Assembly (NCBI GenBank): GCA_040757335.1 | Contig: JBFLXB010000001.1 | Location: 124,001-188,000 of the forward strand | Source of the DNA: Nitrospirota bacterium | GTDB lineage: Bacteria > Nitrospirota > Nitrospiria > 2-01-FULL-66-17 | Length of the DNA stretch: 64,000 bases | Direction: 5' to 3' | Shown: positions 51,307 to 59,742 of the stretch, piece after piece | Layout: every line of letters starts with the position of its first letter | Numbering within the stretch: position 1 is the stretch's first letter | The notes under the pieces: model-generated | The model's input: the letters and a program-made list of their open reading frames with translations, nothing else | Database searches by the model: none | Told to the model about the DNA's origin: nothing | Made by a program: the position numbers and the translations under genes

Positions 51307-51674
51307 TGTCGGACCGCCACAACGACTTCGGGTGTGTGGGAACCGCGTTCTTGCTTGGGGGCGCCATCGGCGCTGCGGTGGCGTTGCTGTTCGCGCCACG
51401 CTCCGGCGAAGAAACGCGGGAGGAGATCCGCAAGTTTTACGATCGCTCCCGATCCCGCATGGGAGAACTGCAGGAAGACGTGACCGACCGGATCGGGCGG
51501 CTTGTCGACGAGATTCAGGAAAAGACGAACGAACTGGTCGCCAGCGGCAAGGCCATGGCTGAAGAGCGCAAGCGGGATCTTCAGGAGGCCATCGCCATCG
51601 CGAAGCGGGCGCTTGAAGAGGAGCGCGCGCTCCTCCGTCGAATCCGCGAGCGCGGTCGAGCCGACGTCGAGTAG
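51306..51674 (+). CDS. YtxH-domain protein
   Basis: A 122-residue protein of the YtxH family: short hydrophobic, glycine-rich helix near the N-terminus (TAFLLGGAIGAAVALLFAP), immediately followed by the diagnostic RSGEETREEIR. A long charged coiled coil (residues ~45-120) follows. ATG 51306 overlaps the DUF948 stop; GTG 51303 is one codon earlier. YtxH-like proteins are general-stress membrane proteins of unknown action, and they often pair with DUF948 proteins, as here. Confidence 0.88.
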   Translation: MSDRHNDFGCVGTAFLLGGAIGAAVALLFAPRSGEETREEIRKFYDRSRSRMGELQEDVTDRIGRLVDEIQEKTNELVASGKAMAEERKRDLQEAIAIAKRALEEERALLRRIRERGRADVE

Positions 51675-51909
51675 GCGCGTCGGTCGAGCCGAACGTGCGG
51701 CGTGCTCCGCTCGGGGACGCGTGGCGGAGCAGGACGCCAAAGTGCGGCTGGCGGGCCGTCTCGCGTAACTGTTCCGCGACGCGAGGCCGCCGGGCGCCTC
51801 GTCCGTCGCCCTTTCCGCCGCTCCCGGGCGTCATTCGACCGCCCCCCCTTTGACTCTCACTTCCCATTTCGGGATGATACGTCGTGATGACGGTAAAGGA
51901 CCCGTCGGC

Positions 51910-53502
51910 ATGAGCGACGCGACCATTCCCGCCAAAGCCGTGATCGATCTCCGGCGATTCGATGCACTGCTGGTGGATCTCGACGGAGTGGTCACCAAGA
52001 CCGCGGCGGTGCACGCGGCGGCGTGGAAGCAACTGTTTGACGAGTATCTTCGGCGGCGCGCCGAATCCGGGACCGAGGTGTTTGTGCCGTTCGACATCGA
52101 GGCCGACTACCGGCGGCTGGTGGATGGGAAGCCTCGCGCCGATGGCGTCCGGAGTTTTCTGGCCTCGCGCGCCATCAGTGTTCCCGACGGCTCGCCGGAC
52201 GATGGGCCGGACGCCGAGACCGTGCACGGCCTCGGGAACCGAAAGAACCTCTACTTTCAGGAACGTCTCCAGCGCGAGGGCGTCGAGGTCTATGAGCCCG
52301 CGGTGGCGATGTTGCGCAACGCGTGCGAGCGGGGGTGTCGACTCGCGGTGGTCTCGTCCAGCCGCAATTGCGAGGCGGTGGTGAAGGCCGCCGGGCTCGA
52401 CGATCTCTTTGATGTTCGAGTCGATGGGGTGGAGATGGCCCGACTCGGAATCAAGGGCAAACCCGCGCCGGCCGTGTTCCTCGAAGCCGCGAAACGGTTG
52501 GGTGTGGGGCCCGAGCGCGCGGTGGTGATCGAGGATGCGGTGGCGGGCGTTCAGGCCGGGCGTAAGGGACGGTTCGGACTGGTGGTGGGCGTTGATCGCG
52601 GCGGGCAGGCCGAGGCGCTCAGACAACACGGTGCGGACGTGGTCGTCTCGGATCTGGGTCAGATCGTCTTTAAGGGGGAGCGGGTGACGACGCGAGCAGG
52701 CAGCGACACGATTCCGTCCGCGCTGGACCGCCTGGCTGATCTGGCGCGGCGGAGCGAGGGCAAGCGAATCGCGGTATTTCTCGACTACGACGGGACGTTG
52801 ACGCCGATCGTCGCGCGTCCCGATCTGGCCGTGCTGTCCGACGCGATGCGGGCCACGGTCGCCGATCTGGCTGCGCGCTGTCCGGTGGCCGTCATCAGCG
52901 GACGCGATCGGGCCAATGTTGCCGAACTTGTCAGGTTGGAATCCGTCTATTACGCCGGCAGCCACGGGTTCGATATTTCGGGTCCGGATGGCTGCCGCAT
53001 GCAGCATGAAGGGGGCGTGGCCGCGGCGCCCGCGCTTCGAGCGGCCGAGGAACAGCTCCGCAGCCAGCTCGCCGGCGTGGACGGCGCGGCGGTCGAAGGC
53101 AAGGCGTTCGCCATCGCCGTGCACTATCGCCTGGTGGACGGGCGCCAGGTGCCGCTCGTGGCCGAAGTGGTCAACAGCGTGGCGGCCGGATATCCCGGGC
53201 TTCGCGTCACGGGCGGGAAGAAGATCTTCGAGTTGCGGCCGCGTCTCAAGTGGGACAAGGGCCGGGCCGTCCTGTGGCTCCTCCGGGCATTGAAGCTGGA
53301 TCTTGCCGACGTGGTTCCGATCTACATCGGCGACGACGAGACCGATGAAGACGCGTTCGAGGCGCTGGCGGAGTGCGGCATCGGGATCCTGGTCCGCGAC
53401 GGGCCGCGCGAGACCACGGCCCGGTACGCGCTGGATGATCCGGAGGACGTCCGGCGGTTCTTGGAGGGGCTGCGCTCGGTGATCGAGCGGAGGGGCCGGT
53501 GA
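51910..53502 (+). CDS. otsB: Beta-phosphoglucomutase-like / trehalose-6-phosphate phosphatase fusion (OtsB1 type)
   Basis: About 530 residues with two HAD domains. The N-terminal one (residues ~15-245) is beta-phosphoglucomutase-like: LLVDLDGVVTKTAAVHAAAW, VVSSSRNCEAV and VVIEDAVAGVQAG. The C-terminal one (~290-525) is a trehalose-6-phosphate phosphatase: VFLDYDGTLTPIV, VAVISGRDRANV, GSHGFDI and IYIGDDETDEDAFEAL. Both sets of catalytic Asp are intact. The order matches the first two-thirds of mycobacterial OtsB1 (Rv2006), whose last third, GH65, is here the next gene and overlaps by four bases. No trehalose-6-phosphate synthase (OtsA) is in the window. ATG 51910 is chosen over 51850 by fold boundary. 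Confidence 0.9.
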   Translation: MSDATIPAKAVIDLRRFDALLVDLDGVVTKTAAVHAAAWKQLFDEYLRRRAESGTEVFVPFDIEADYRRLVDGKPRADGVRSFLASRAISVPDGSPDDGPDAETVHGLGNRKNLYFQERLQREGVEVYEPAVAMLRNACERGCRLAVVSSSRNCEAVVKAAGLDDLFDVRVDGVEMARLGIKGKPAPAVFLEAAKRLGVGPERAVVIEDAVAGVQAGRKGRFGLVVGVDRGGQAEALRQHGADVVVSDLGQIVFKGERVTTRAGSDTIPSALDRLADLARRSEGKRIAVFLDYDGTLTPIVARPDLAVLSDAMRATVADLAARCPVAVISGRDRANVAELVRLESVYYAGSHGFDISGPDGCRMQHEGGVAAAPALRAAEEQLRSQLAGVDGAAVEGKAFAIAVHYRLVDGRQVPLVAEVVNSVAAGYPGLRVTGGKKIFELRPRLKWDKGRAVLWLLRALKLDLADVVPIYIGDDETDEDAFEALAECGIGILVRDGPRETTARYALDDPEDVRRFLEGLRSVIERRGR

Positions 53503-55928
53503 CTCGGTGGTCCGACTGGTCACTGATCTACGAGGAGTTCCTGCCGGATCGGCAACGATTGCGCGAGGCGCTGTGCACCCTCGGCAACGGGTACTTTGCA
53601 ACGCGGGGCGCCGCTGAGGAGGCGGTCGCCGACGAGGTGCACTATCCAGGCACTTACCTGGCCGGCGGGTACAATCGGCTCCGGTCGGAGCTCGCCGGGC
53701 GTAAGATCGAACACGAAGACCTGGTCAACCTGCCAAACTGGCTGGCGCTGAACATCCGCGTCGGCGATCAGCCGTGGTTTGATCTCCGGATCGTCTCGAT
53801 TCTGGCCTTCCATCAAGAGTTGGACCTGAAACGCGGCGTGCTTATGCGGATGGTGCGGTTCCGGGACGACCAGGGCCGTGAGTCGACTTTGAGCGGCAGC
53901 CGGCTGGTCCACATCAGAGACCGCCACATGGCCGCGCTCCACGTCACACTGACGGCCGAGAATTGGACCGGACCGGTGGTGATTCGGTCGGCGCTTGATG
54001 GTCGCGTGGTGAACGCCGGGGTCGAGCGGTATCGCGATCTGGCCAACGCCCATCTGCAGCCCGTGACCGCGGACCTGTGGGGGCGCGATGTGATGGGCCT
54101 TAAGGTCCGGACCACGCAGTCCGAACTCGTGGTGGCGGAAGCCGCGCGGAACCGACTGTTTCGGCACGGACAGCCCGTGGCGGCGGAGCCGCGCGCGCTC
54201 GCCGAGCCTGCGTACGTCGCGCAGGAGTTCTCGTTGGACCTTGCGCGGGGCGAGAGCGTGTCCTTCGAGAAAGTGGTGGCGCTGTACTCCTCCCGCGACC
54301 ATGCCATCGCGGATTGCGGACTCGAGGCGCAGACCGCGATCGCGCGGGCCCCGAGGTTCTCCGACCTGTTGGACACGCACGTCGAAGCGTGGGCCCACCT
54401 CTGGGCGCGCTTCGGCATCCACGTCGACCTGGAGGCCGACCACCCGGCGCATCGTCCGGTGGGCGTGCTGCGGCTCCACATCTTTCACCTCTTGCAGACC
54501 TGCTCACCGCACGTGATCGATCTGGACGTGGGGGCACCGGCGCGAGGGCTCCACGGCGAAGCCTATCGCGGTCATATTTTCTGGGACGAACTGTTCATCT
54601 TCCCCTTGTTGAATTTCCGGATGCCGGAAATCACCCGCGCGTTGCTCCTGTACCGCTACCGTCGGCTCAAGGAGGCGCGCGCCGCGGCCGTCGAGGCGGG
54701 GGTGCGCGGCGCGATGTATCCATGGCAGAGCGGGAGCAACGGGAGGGAGGAGACACCGATGCTCCACCTCAATCCCCGATCCAAACGCTGGATTCCCGAC
54801 AACAGCCATCGGCAGCGCCACGTCAACGCGGCGATCGCCTACGACATCTGGCAGTACTATCAAACCACCGGGGACATGGAGTTTCTGTCCTTTTACGGCG
54901 CGGAGATGATGCTGGAGATCGCCCGATTCTGGGCGAGCATCGCGACGTATCGCGAGGATCTGGAGCGATTCGAGATTCTGGGGGTGATGGGCCCGGATGA
55001 GTACCACGATGGGTACCCGGACGGGAATCGCTTCGCGGGTGCGCGCCCGGCCTTGAACAACAACGCCTACACCAACCTGATGGCGGCGTGGGTCCTATGG
55101 CGAGCTCTCGACGTGCTCGACGTGCTGCCCGAGGACCGTCGCGCCGAGCTGTGCGACACGCTGGCTCTCGGCCCGGACGAGCGCTCCCACTGGGACCGGG
55201 TCAGTCGCACCATGCGTATCGTGTTTCACGACGACGGCATCATCAGCCAGTTTGAGGGGTACGCCGAGTTGGAGGAGTTCGACTGGGTCGGCTATCGGAA
55301 CAAATATGGGGACATCCAGCGCCTCGACCGGATCCTGGGGGCGGAGGGCGACTCCACCAATCGCTACAAGCTCTCCAAGCAGGCCGATGTCCTCATGCTC
55401 TTCTACCTGTTCTCATCCGAGGAATTGCGTGAGTTGTTCGGCCGGTTGGGATACCCCTTTGAATACGAGACGATTCCCAAAAACATCGATTACTACCTGA
55501 AGCGGACTTCTCACGGTTCCACGCTCAGCCGCGTGGCGCACTCGTGGGTCTTACTGCGAGCAGACCGCCCTGGGTCCTGGGCGCTCCTCTGCGAGGCCTT
55601 GGACAGCGACGTCGCGGATATCCAAGGCGGAACCACCGCGGAGGGCATTCACCTCGGCGCCATGGCTGGCACCGTGGACATGATTCAGCGCGGGTATACC
55701 GGCCTCGAAGTGCGGGCGGACGCGTTGTGGCTCAATCCGCGGTTGCCCGAGCCGGTCGCCGGGTTGCGGATGCAAGTGCGCTATCGGGGGCACAGTCTTG
55801 ACCTTCTGTTCGGCCAGCGCGCGGTAACCATCTGCGCCTGCCGCGCGCTGGCGGCCCCGATCCAGATCGGCATCAAGGGAGTCCTCCACACGATCCAAGG
55901 AGGTGAAACACATGAATTCCCGTTGTGA
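53499..55928 (+). CDS. GH65 disaccharide phosphorylase (trehalose/kojibiose/maltose type)
   Basis: An 809-residue GH65 protein. N-terminal beta-sandwich: LREALCTLGNGYFATRGAAEE. The (alpha/alpha)6 barrel holds the general-acid Glu in VMGPDEYHDGYP, the substrate segment GHIFWDELFIFPLL and the phosphate loop RTSHGSTLSRVAHSWVL, so phosphorolysis rather than hydrolysis is expected. It would split an alpha-linked glucosyl-glucose into glucose and beta-glucose-1-phosphate, the substrate of the beta-phosphoglucomutase domain encoded just upstream. GTG 53499 overlaps that gene's stop. Exact disaccharide is uncertain; trehalose is favoured by context. Confidence 0.92.
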   Translation: MTRWSDWSLIYEEFLPDRQRLREALCTLGNGYFATRGAAEEAVADEVHYPGTYLAGGYNRLRSELAGRKIEHEDLVNLPNWLALNIRVGDQPWFDLRIVSILAFHQELDLKRGVLMRMVRFRDDQGRESTLSGSRLVHIRDRHMAALHVTLTAENWTGPVVIRSALDGRVVNAGVERYRDLANAHLQPVTADLWGRDVMGLKVRTTQSELVVAEAARNRLFRHGQPVAAEPRALAEPAYVAQEFSLDLARGESVSFEKVVALYSSRDHAIADCGLEAQTAIARAPRFSDLLDTHVEAWAHLWARFGIHVDLEADHPAHRPVGVLRLHIFHLLQTCSPHVIDLDVGAPARGLHGEAYRGHIFWDELFIFPLLNFRMPEITRALLLYRYRRLKEARAAAVEAGVRGAMYPWQSGSNGREETPMLHLNPRSKRWIPDNSHRQRHVNAAIAYDIWQYYQTTGDMEFLSFYGAEMMLEIARFWASIATYREDLERFEILGVMGPDEYHDGYPDGNRFAGARPALNNNAYTNLMAAWVLWRALDVLDVLPEDRRAELCDTLALGPDERSHWDRVSRTMRIVFHDDGIISQFEGYAELEEFDWVGYRNKYGDIQRLDRILGAEGDSTNRYKLSKQADVLMLFYLFSSEELRELFGRLGYPFEYETIPKNIDYYLKRTSHGSTLSRVAHSWVLLRADRPGSWALLCEALDSDVADIQGGTTAEGIHLGAMAGTVDMIQRGYTGLEVRADALWLNPRLPEPVAGLRMQVRYRGHSLDLLFGQRAVTICACRALAAPIQIGIKGVLHTIQGGETHEFPL

Positions 55929-55952
55929 GCCGCTGCTGAAACGCAGCTCGGC

Positions 55953-56966
55953 ATGCTGTTAGCCTTCGGGATCTTCGCGCTGAGTGCGGCGGTCATCGTG
56001 TATGCCGGGACGAAGTTGACCCGGTACGGGGATCAGATTGCGGACATCACGGGACTGGGCGGCTTATGGATCGGCGTGGTGTTGATGGCATCGGCGACGT
56101 CGCTGCCGGAGATTCTGACCGACGTGAGCGCCGCGTTGATGAATGCGCCGGATATCGCGGCCGGGGATCTGTTCGGCAGTAGTATGGCGAACATGCTCAT
56201 CTTGGGCATCATCGACTTGATGCACCGGCAAAAACGGCTCTGGCAGCAGGCGGCCTTCGAGCACGCCCTGAGCGCGGGACTTGCGATGGTTCTGACCAGC
56301 CTGGCCGCATTCTTCGTGCTCTACGGCGTCAACGTCAAGCATGCTGGCGTCGGCCTGGGGAGTCTGGTGTTGTTGGTCTTGTATATTTTCGGCATGCGAG
56401 TCGTCTTCAGGCAGGAGAGCCTCAAGCGCCGGCAGCGGGAGCAAGAGAAGGTTGCGGAGGCGCATGCCGGTGAAGCCCCCAAGCAACCGCGCAAACGTGA
56501 AGGTCTTCGCAAAGCCGGCGTCGGTTTCGGCCTGTCGGCTCTCGCGCTGCTGGTCGCCGCGCCGTTCTTGGCCGGATCAGCCACCGCGATTGCCGAACAG
56601 TCCGGCATTACGGAGACGTTTGTCGGCACATCCTTGGTCGGCATCACCACGTCGTTACCGGAACTGGTCACAACCATCGCCGCGGTGCGGTTGGGGGCCT
56701 TTGATCTGGCGGTAGGCAATCTCTTCGGAAGCAATGCCTTCAACATGGCGGCCTTTTTTTTCGTGGATCTCGCGTTTTTGGAAGGCCCCGTGTTCCAAGC
56801 CGTGTCCGATGCGCATGCGCTGACCGCCTTGTGGAGCATACTTCTCATGAACATCGCGTTGATGGGGATCATCTACCGCGTGGAAAAGCGCTATCTGTTG
56901 ATCGAACCCGACAGCTTTCTCATTATCCTCGGCTACTGTCTCGGACTCTGGCTGCTGTTTCAGTGA
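55953..56966 (+). CDS. CaCA-family cation (Ca2+/Na+ or K+) exchanger
   Basis: A 337-residue protein with about ten helices and the two inverted alpha-repeats of the calcium/cation antiporter superfamily: ATSLPEILTDVSAALMNA with DLFGSSMANM, and TTSLPELVTTIAAVRLGA with NLFGSNAFNM. Both ion-binding Glu residues are present. A charged cytoplasmic loop (RRQREQEKVAEAHAGEAPK) separates the halves. It should exchange Ca2+ or another cation for Na+ or H+ across the inner membrane. ATG 55953 comes 24 bases after the GH65 stop. Confidence 0.92.
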   Translation: MLLAFGIFALSAAVIVYAGTKLTRYGDQIADITGLGGLWIGVVLMASATSLPEILTDVSAALMNAPDIAAGDLFGSSMANMLILGIIDLMHRQKRLWQQAAFEHALSAGLAMVLTSLAAFFVLYGVNVKHAGVGLGSLVLLVLYIFGMRVVFRQESLKRRQREQEKVAEAHAGEAPKQPRKREGLRKAGVGFGLSALALLVAAPFLAGSATAIAEQSGITETFVGTSLVGITTSLPELVTTIAAVRLGAFDLAVGNLFGSNAFNMAAFFFVDLAFLEGPVFQAVSDAHALTALWSILLMNIALMGIIYRVEKRYLLIEPDSFLIILGYCLGLWLLFQ

Positions 56967-57022
56967 ACGGAGGTTCGACCGCGCGGTGATGAGGGTCCAC
57001 CCCCTGAGTGCGGAGAGGTCAG

Positions 57023-58714
57023 ATGCTTGACGAGTTCACTCGCGAACCTCGGATCGCCTACTTCTCCATGGAGATCGCGATCCAAAACGACATCCCCACC
57101 TACAGCGGGGGCCTTGGTGTGCTTGCGGGCGACACGGTGCGCGCGAGCGCGGATCTGGATCTACCCATCGTGGCCGTGAGTCTGGTGAGCCGCGCGGGCT
57201 ACTTCCGTCAGGAGATCGACGCGCGGGGACGGCAGATCGAGCACCGGGACACGTGGGACCCGGCGAAGGCGGCGCGGCCGCTCGGCGCCAAAGTGGCGGT
57301 GCGCATCGAAGAGCGCGACGTGTGGGTCCGCGGGTGGCTTACTGTGCTCGACGGACAAATGAATGGGCGCGCGCCCATCATCCTGTTAGATACGGATCTG
57401 GACGAAAACCGCGCGGACGACCGGGAGTTGACCCATTACCTCTACGGCGGGGATCAGGTGTACCGCCTCAAACAAGAGATCGTGTTGGGCATTGGCGGCG
57501 TGCGGCTGCTGGGGGCGCTGGGCTTTCAGGTTCAGCACCATCACATGAACGAGGGACACTCGGCGCTGCTGGGCCTGGAGTTGCTGCGGCGGTATGCGTA
57601 CCCGCCGGAGGACGTCCGGCCAGGGGAATCGCGCTACGACATTCCACGGGTCCGATCGCTCTGTCATTTCACCACCCACACGCCGGTGGAAGCTGCGCAG
57701 GACCGGTTTCCGTACGACCTGGTCCAGCGGATCATGGGGGAGGTGGTGGATCCGGCCACGTTAAAGGCGCTCGCGGGGAGGGACCTCCTGAACATGACAC
57801 GGCTGGCGCTCAACCTCAGCGAGCGAGTCAACGGTGTGGCCTCCCGGCACGCCGAGGTGTCGCGGCGGCTCTTTCCCGGGTATCAAGTCGATGCGATCAC
57901 CAACGGCGTGCACCCATTCACGTGGACGCATCCGGCCTTCGCATCGCTGTATAGCCAACACATGCCCGGGTGGTGTCACGAGCCCGCGATCCTGGTCCGG
58001 ATCGATCAGATCCCCGACAGTGCCATCTGGGACGCGCACAGCCGTGCGAAGTCCGACCTGATCGCAATGGTCAAGACGCTCACCGACGTGACCCTGAACC
58101 CAGACCTTCCAGTGTTGGGATTTGCGCGCCGCATGACGGCGTACAAGCGTCCGGACCTGCTCTTCTCCGACCTCGACCGCCTGAGCGAGATCGCGCGCCG
58201 GCGGCCGTTTCAGATCGTGCTCGCGGGCAAGGCCCACCCGAAGGACGAGGGCGGTAAACAGCTCATCGAGCGGCTCCACGGACACGCCCGGGAGCTGGCC
58301 GGACGCATTCCCATCGCGTATCTCCCCAACTACGGCATGGATACCGCGGCGGCAATGACCGCGGGGTCCGACGTCTGGTTGAACACGCCGCTGCGGCCCC
58401 TGGAAGCGTCCGGCACGAGCGGGATGAAGGCCGCCTTCAACGGCGTGCCGAGTCTCAGCGTGCTCGACGGGTGGTGGATCGAGGGATGCATCGAAGGCGT
58501 CACCGGCTGGGCCATCGGGGATTCGTCCGAGTCGCCCAACGGAGGAGACGCCAAGGCGCTGTACGCCAAACTGAACGACGTCGTGCTGCCGCTGCTGACC
58601 GGGCCGCGGGCCGGGTGGATCGCGGTGATGAAAGGCGCGATCGGCAAAAACGCGTCATACTTCAACAGCCACCGCATGATGCGGCGCTACGCGATCGAAG
58701 CGTATCTCCGGTAG
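57023..58714 (+). CDS. glgP: Alpha-glucan (glycogen) phosphorylase, short form
   Basis: About 563 residues of GT35, the short alpha-glucan phosphorylase type that lacks much of the N-terminal regulatory part of the 800-residue enzymes. N-terminus [21 protein letters not shown] with [55 protein letters not shown]; and the PLP lysine region [19 protein letters not shown]. It releases alpha-glucose-1-phosphate from glycogen or maltodextrin. ATG 57023 has GGAGAGG upstream; a start at 57008 is less likely. Confidence 0.95.
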   Translation: MLDEFTREPRIAYFSMEIAIQNDIPTYSGGLGVLAGDTVRASADLDLPIVAVSLVSRAGYFRQEIDARGRQIEHRDTWDPAKAARPLGAKVAVRIEERDVWVRGWLTVLDGQMNGRAPIILLDTDLDENRADDRELTHYLYGGDQVYRLKQEIVLGIGGVRLLGALGFQVQHHHMNEGHSALLGLELLRRYAYPPEDVRPGESRYDIPRVRSLCHFTTHTPVEAAQDRFPYDLVQRIMGEVVDPATLKALAGRDLLNMTRLALNLSERVNGVASRHAEVSRRLFPGYQVDAITNGVHPFTWTHPAFASLYSQHMPGWCHEPAILVRIDQIPDSAIWDAHSRAKSDLIAMVKTLTDVTLNPDLPVLGFARRMTAYKRPDLLFSDLDRLSEIARRRPFQIVLAGKAHPKDEGGKQLIERLHGHARELAGRIPIAYLPNYGMDTAAAMTAGSDVWLNTPLRPLEASGTSGMKAAFNGVPSLSVLDGWWIEGCIEGVTGWAIGDSSESPNGGDAKALYAKLNDVVLPLLTGPRAGWIAVMKGAIGKNASYFNSHRMMRRYAIEAYLR

Positions 58715-58884
58715 GCCGCCCGCCGACGCGATCTGCCGAAAGACGGCTCGCGGGCAGGTAAGGTGCAACCGATGATCGCTTCGCGTCCCAGGTTGATGTT
58801 GAGCCAATCTACGATAGGCGGCTAAGATCGACGTGGGTTGCGTAAGGGTTGTGTCGATCAGGAAATCGGAACGCGGAGGCGGGG

Positions 58885-59394
58885 ATGGGCGTAGCGATCG
58901 AGCAGTTGAAGAAGGAACACGCGGCCATCGAGCGGATGCTCGTCGTGTTGGAGATCGTGTGTCGAAGGCTGCAGGCGGGCCAAGCGGTGGAGCCGGGGCA
59001 CCTCGAACAGATCGTCGCGTTCTTCCGTGGTTTCGCGGACGAGTGCCACCATGGCAAGGAAGAGGCGGTGCTCTTTCCCGCGTTGGAGAAGGTCGGGATT
59101 CCCAGGGAGGGCGGGCCGGTCGGGGTGATGCTCCACGAGCACGACCAGATGCGGGGGGCCTTACGCGCAGTGCGCGACGCGGTTGAGCGCCATCGAGCGG
59201 GGGAAGTGGGCGCGGCGAGCGACATCGTCCGGCACGCGGGGAACTACGCGAGCGCGCTGCGGCTCCACATCGACAAGGAAAACTCCGTGCTGTTCCGGAT
59301 GGCCGAGATGCGGCTGGGACCAACTCAGGAGCAGCAACTCGCCGAAGCGTTCGAAGTCGTCGAATCTCAGAAGATGGGAGCGGGCAAACACTAG
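58885..59394 (+). CDS. Hemerythrin HHE-domain protein, apparently shortened by an amber codon
   Basis: A 169-residue four-helix di-iron protein. Metal ligands: EHAAIERML, ECHHGKEEAVLFPALE, MLHEHDQMRGAL and LHIDKENSVLF. Such proteins bind O2, NO or act in redox sensing. ATG 58885 has GGAGGCGGGG upstream. After the TAG at 59392-59394 the same frame continues for 19 codons (ELHALLDRLEGIYLHGRLA) to TGA at 59452-59454. That peptide looks like the usual C-terminal tail of these proteins, so the gene probably lost its last segment by a point mutation. The four-helix core is unaffected. Confidence 0.9.
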   Translation: MGVAIEQLKKEHAAIERMLVVLEIVCRRLQAGQAVEPGHLEQIVAFFRGFADECHHGKEEAVLFPALEKVGIPREGGPVGVMLHEHDQMRGALRAVRDAVERHRAGEVGAASDIVRHAGNYASALRLHIDKENSVLFRMAEMRLGPTQEQQLAEAFEVVESQKMGAGKH

Positions 59395-59454
59395 GAACTC
59401 CACGCGCTGCTCGACCGTCTGGAAGGCATCTATCTCCACGGTCGGCTCGCGTGA

Positions 59455-59742
59455 ATGGGAGCGGCGGGGCCTGACAGGGGACCGCGGTGGGCTGAACACG
59501 CTGGACCAGCGGCTCTTTTGTCTAGGTGGGTGCCGCGGAGCCGACCCGTTCGTGGGGCGGCGTTGCGGCTCCCAATCTCGTCGTGTTGGCCCGGCCAGAC
59601 AGGCACGCCCACCGCGGCCCGCCGGACCTTACCTCCGGCGCGTGAAAAATGTCAACGTGAAGTGCAGCGTCAACCATAGAAGTCCGCCGACGCGCTCAAC
59701 CAGCGGCGTTAACACCGTGTAGGTGAACTCCCTCCGTTTCCT
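59455..59742. other. Intergenic region between convergent genes
   Basis: These 288 bases contain no supported gene. Open frames here are short, Arg/Gly-rich and lack ribosome binding sites. No clear terminator was seen. Confidence 0.5.

Noticed and set aside
50875-53601. 908-codon open frame on the minus strand
   Set aside because: It lies opposite DUF948, YtxH and the OtsB1-type gene, all with clear domain motifs; the antisense product resembles no protein.
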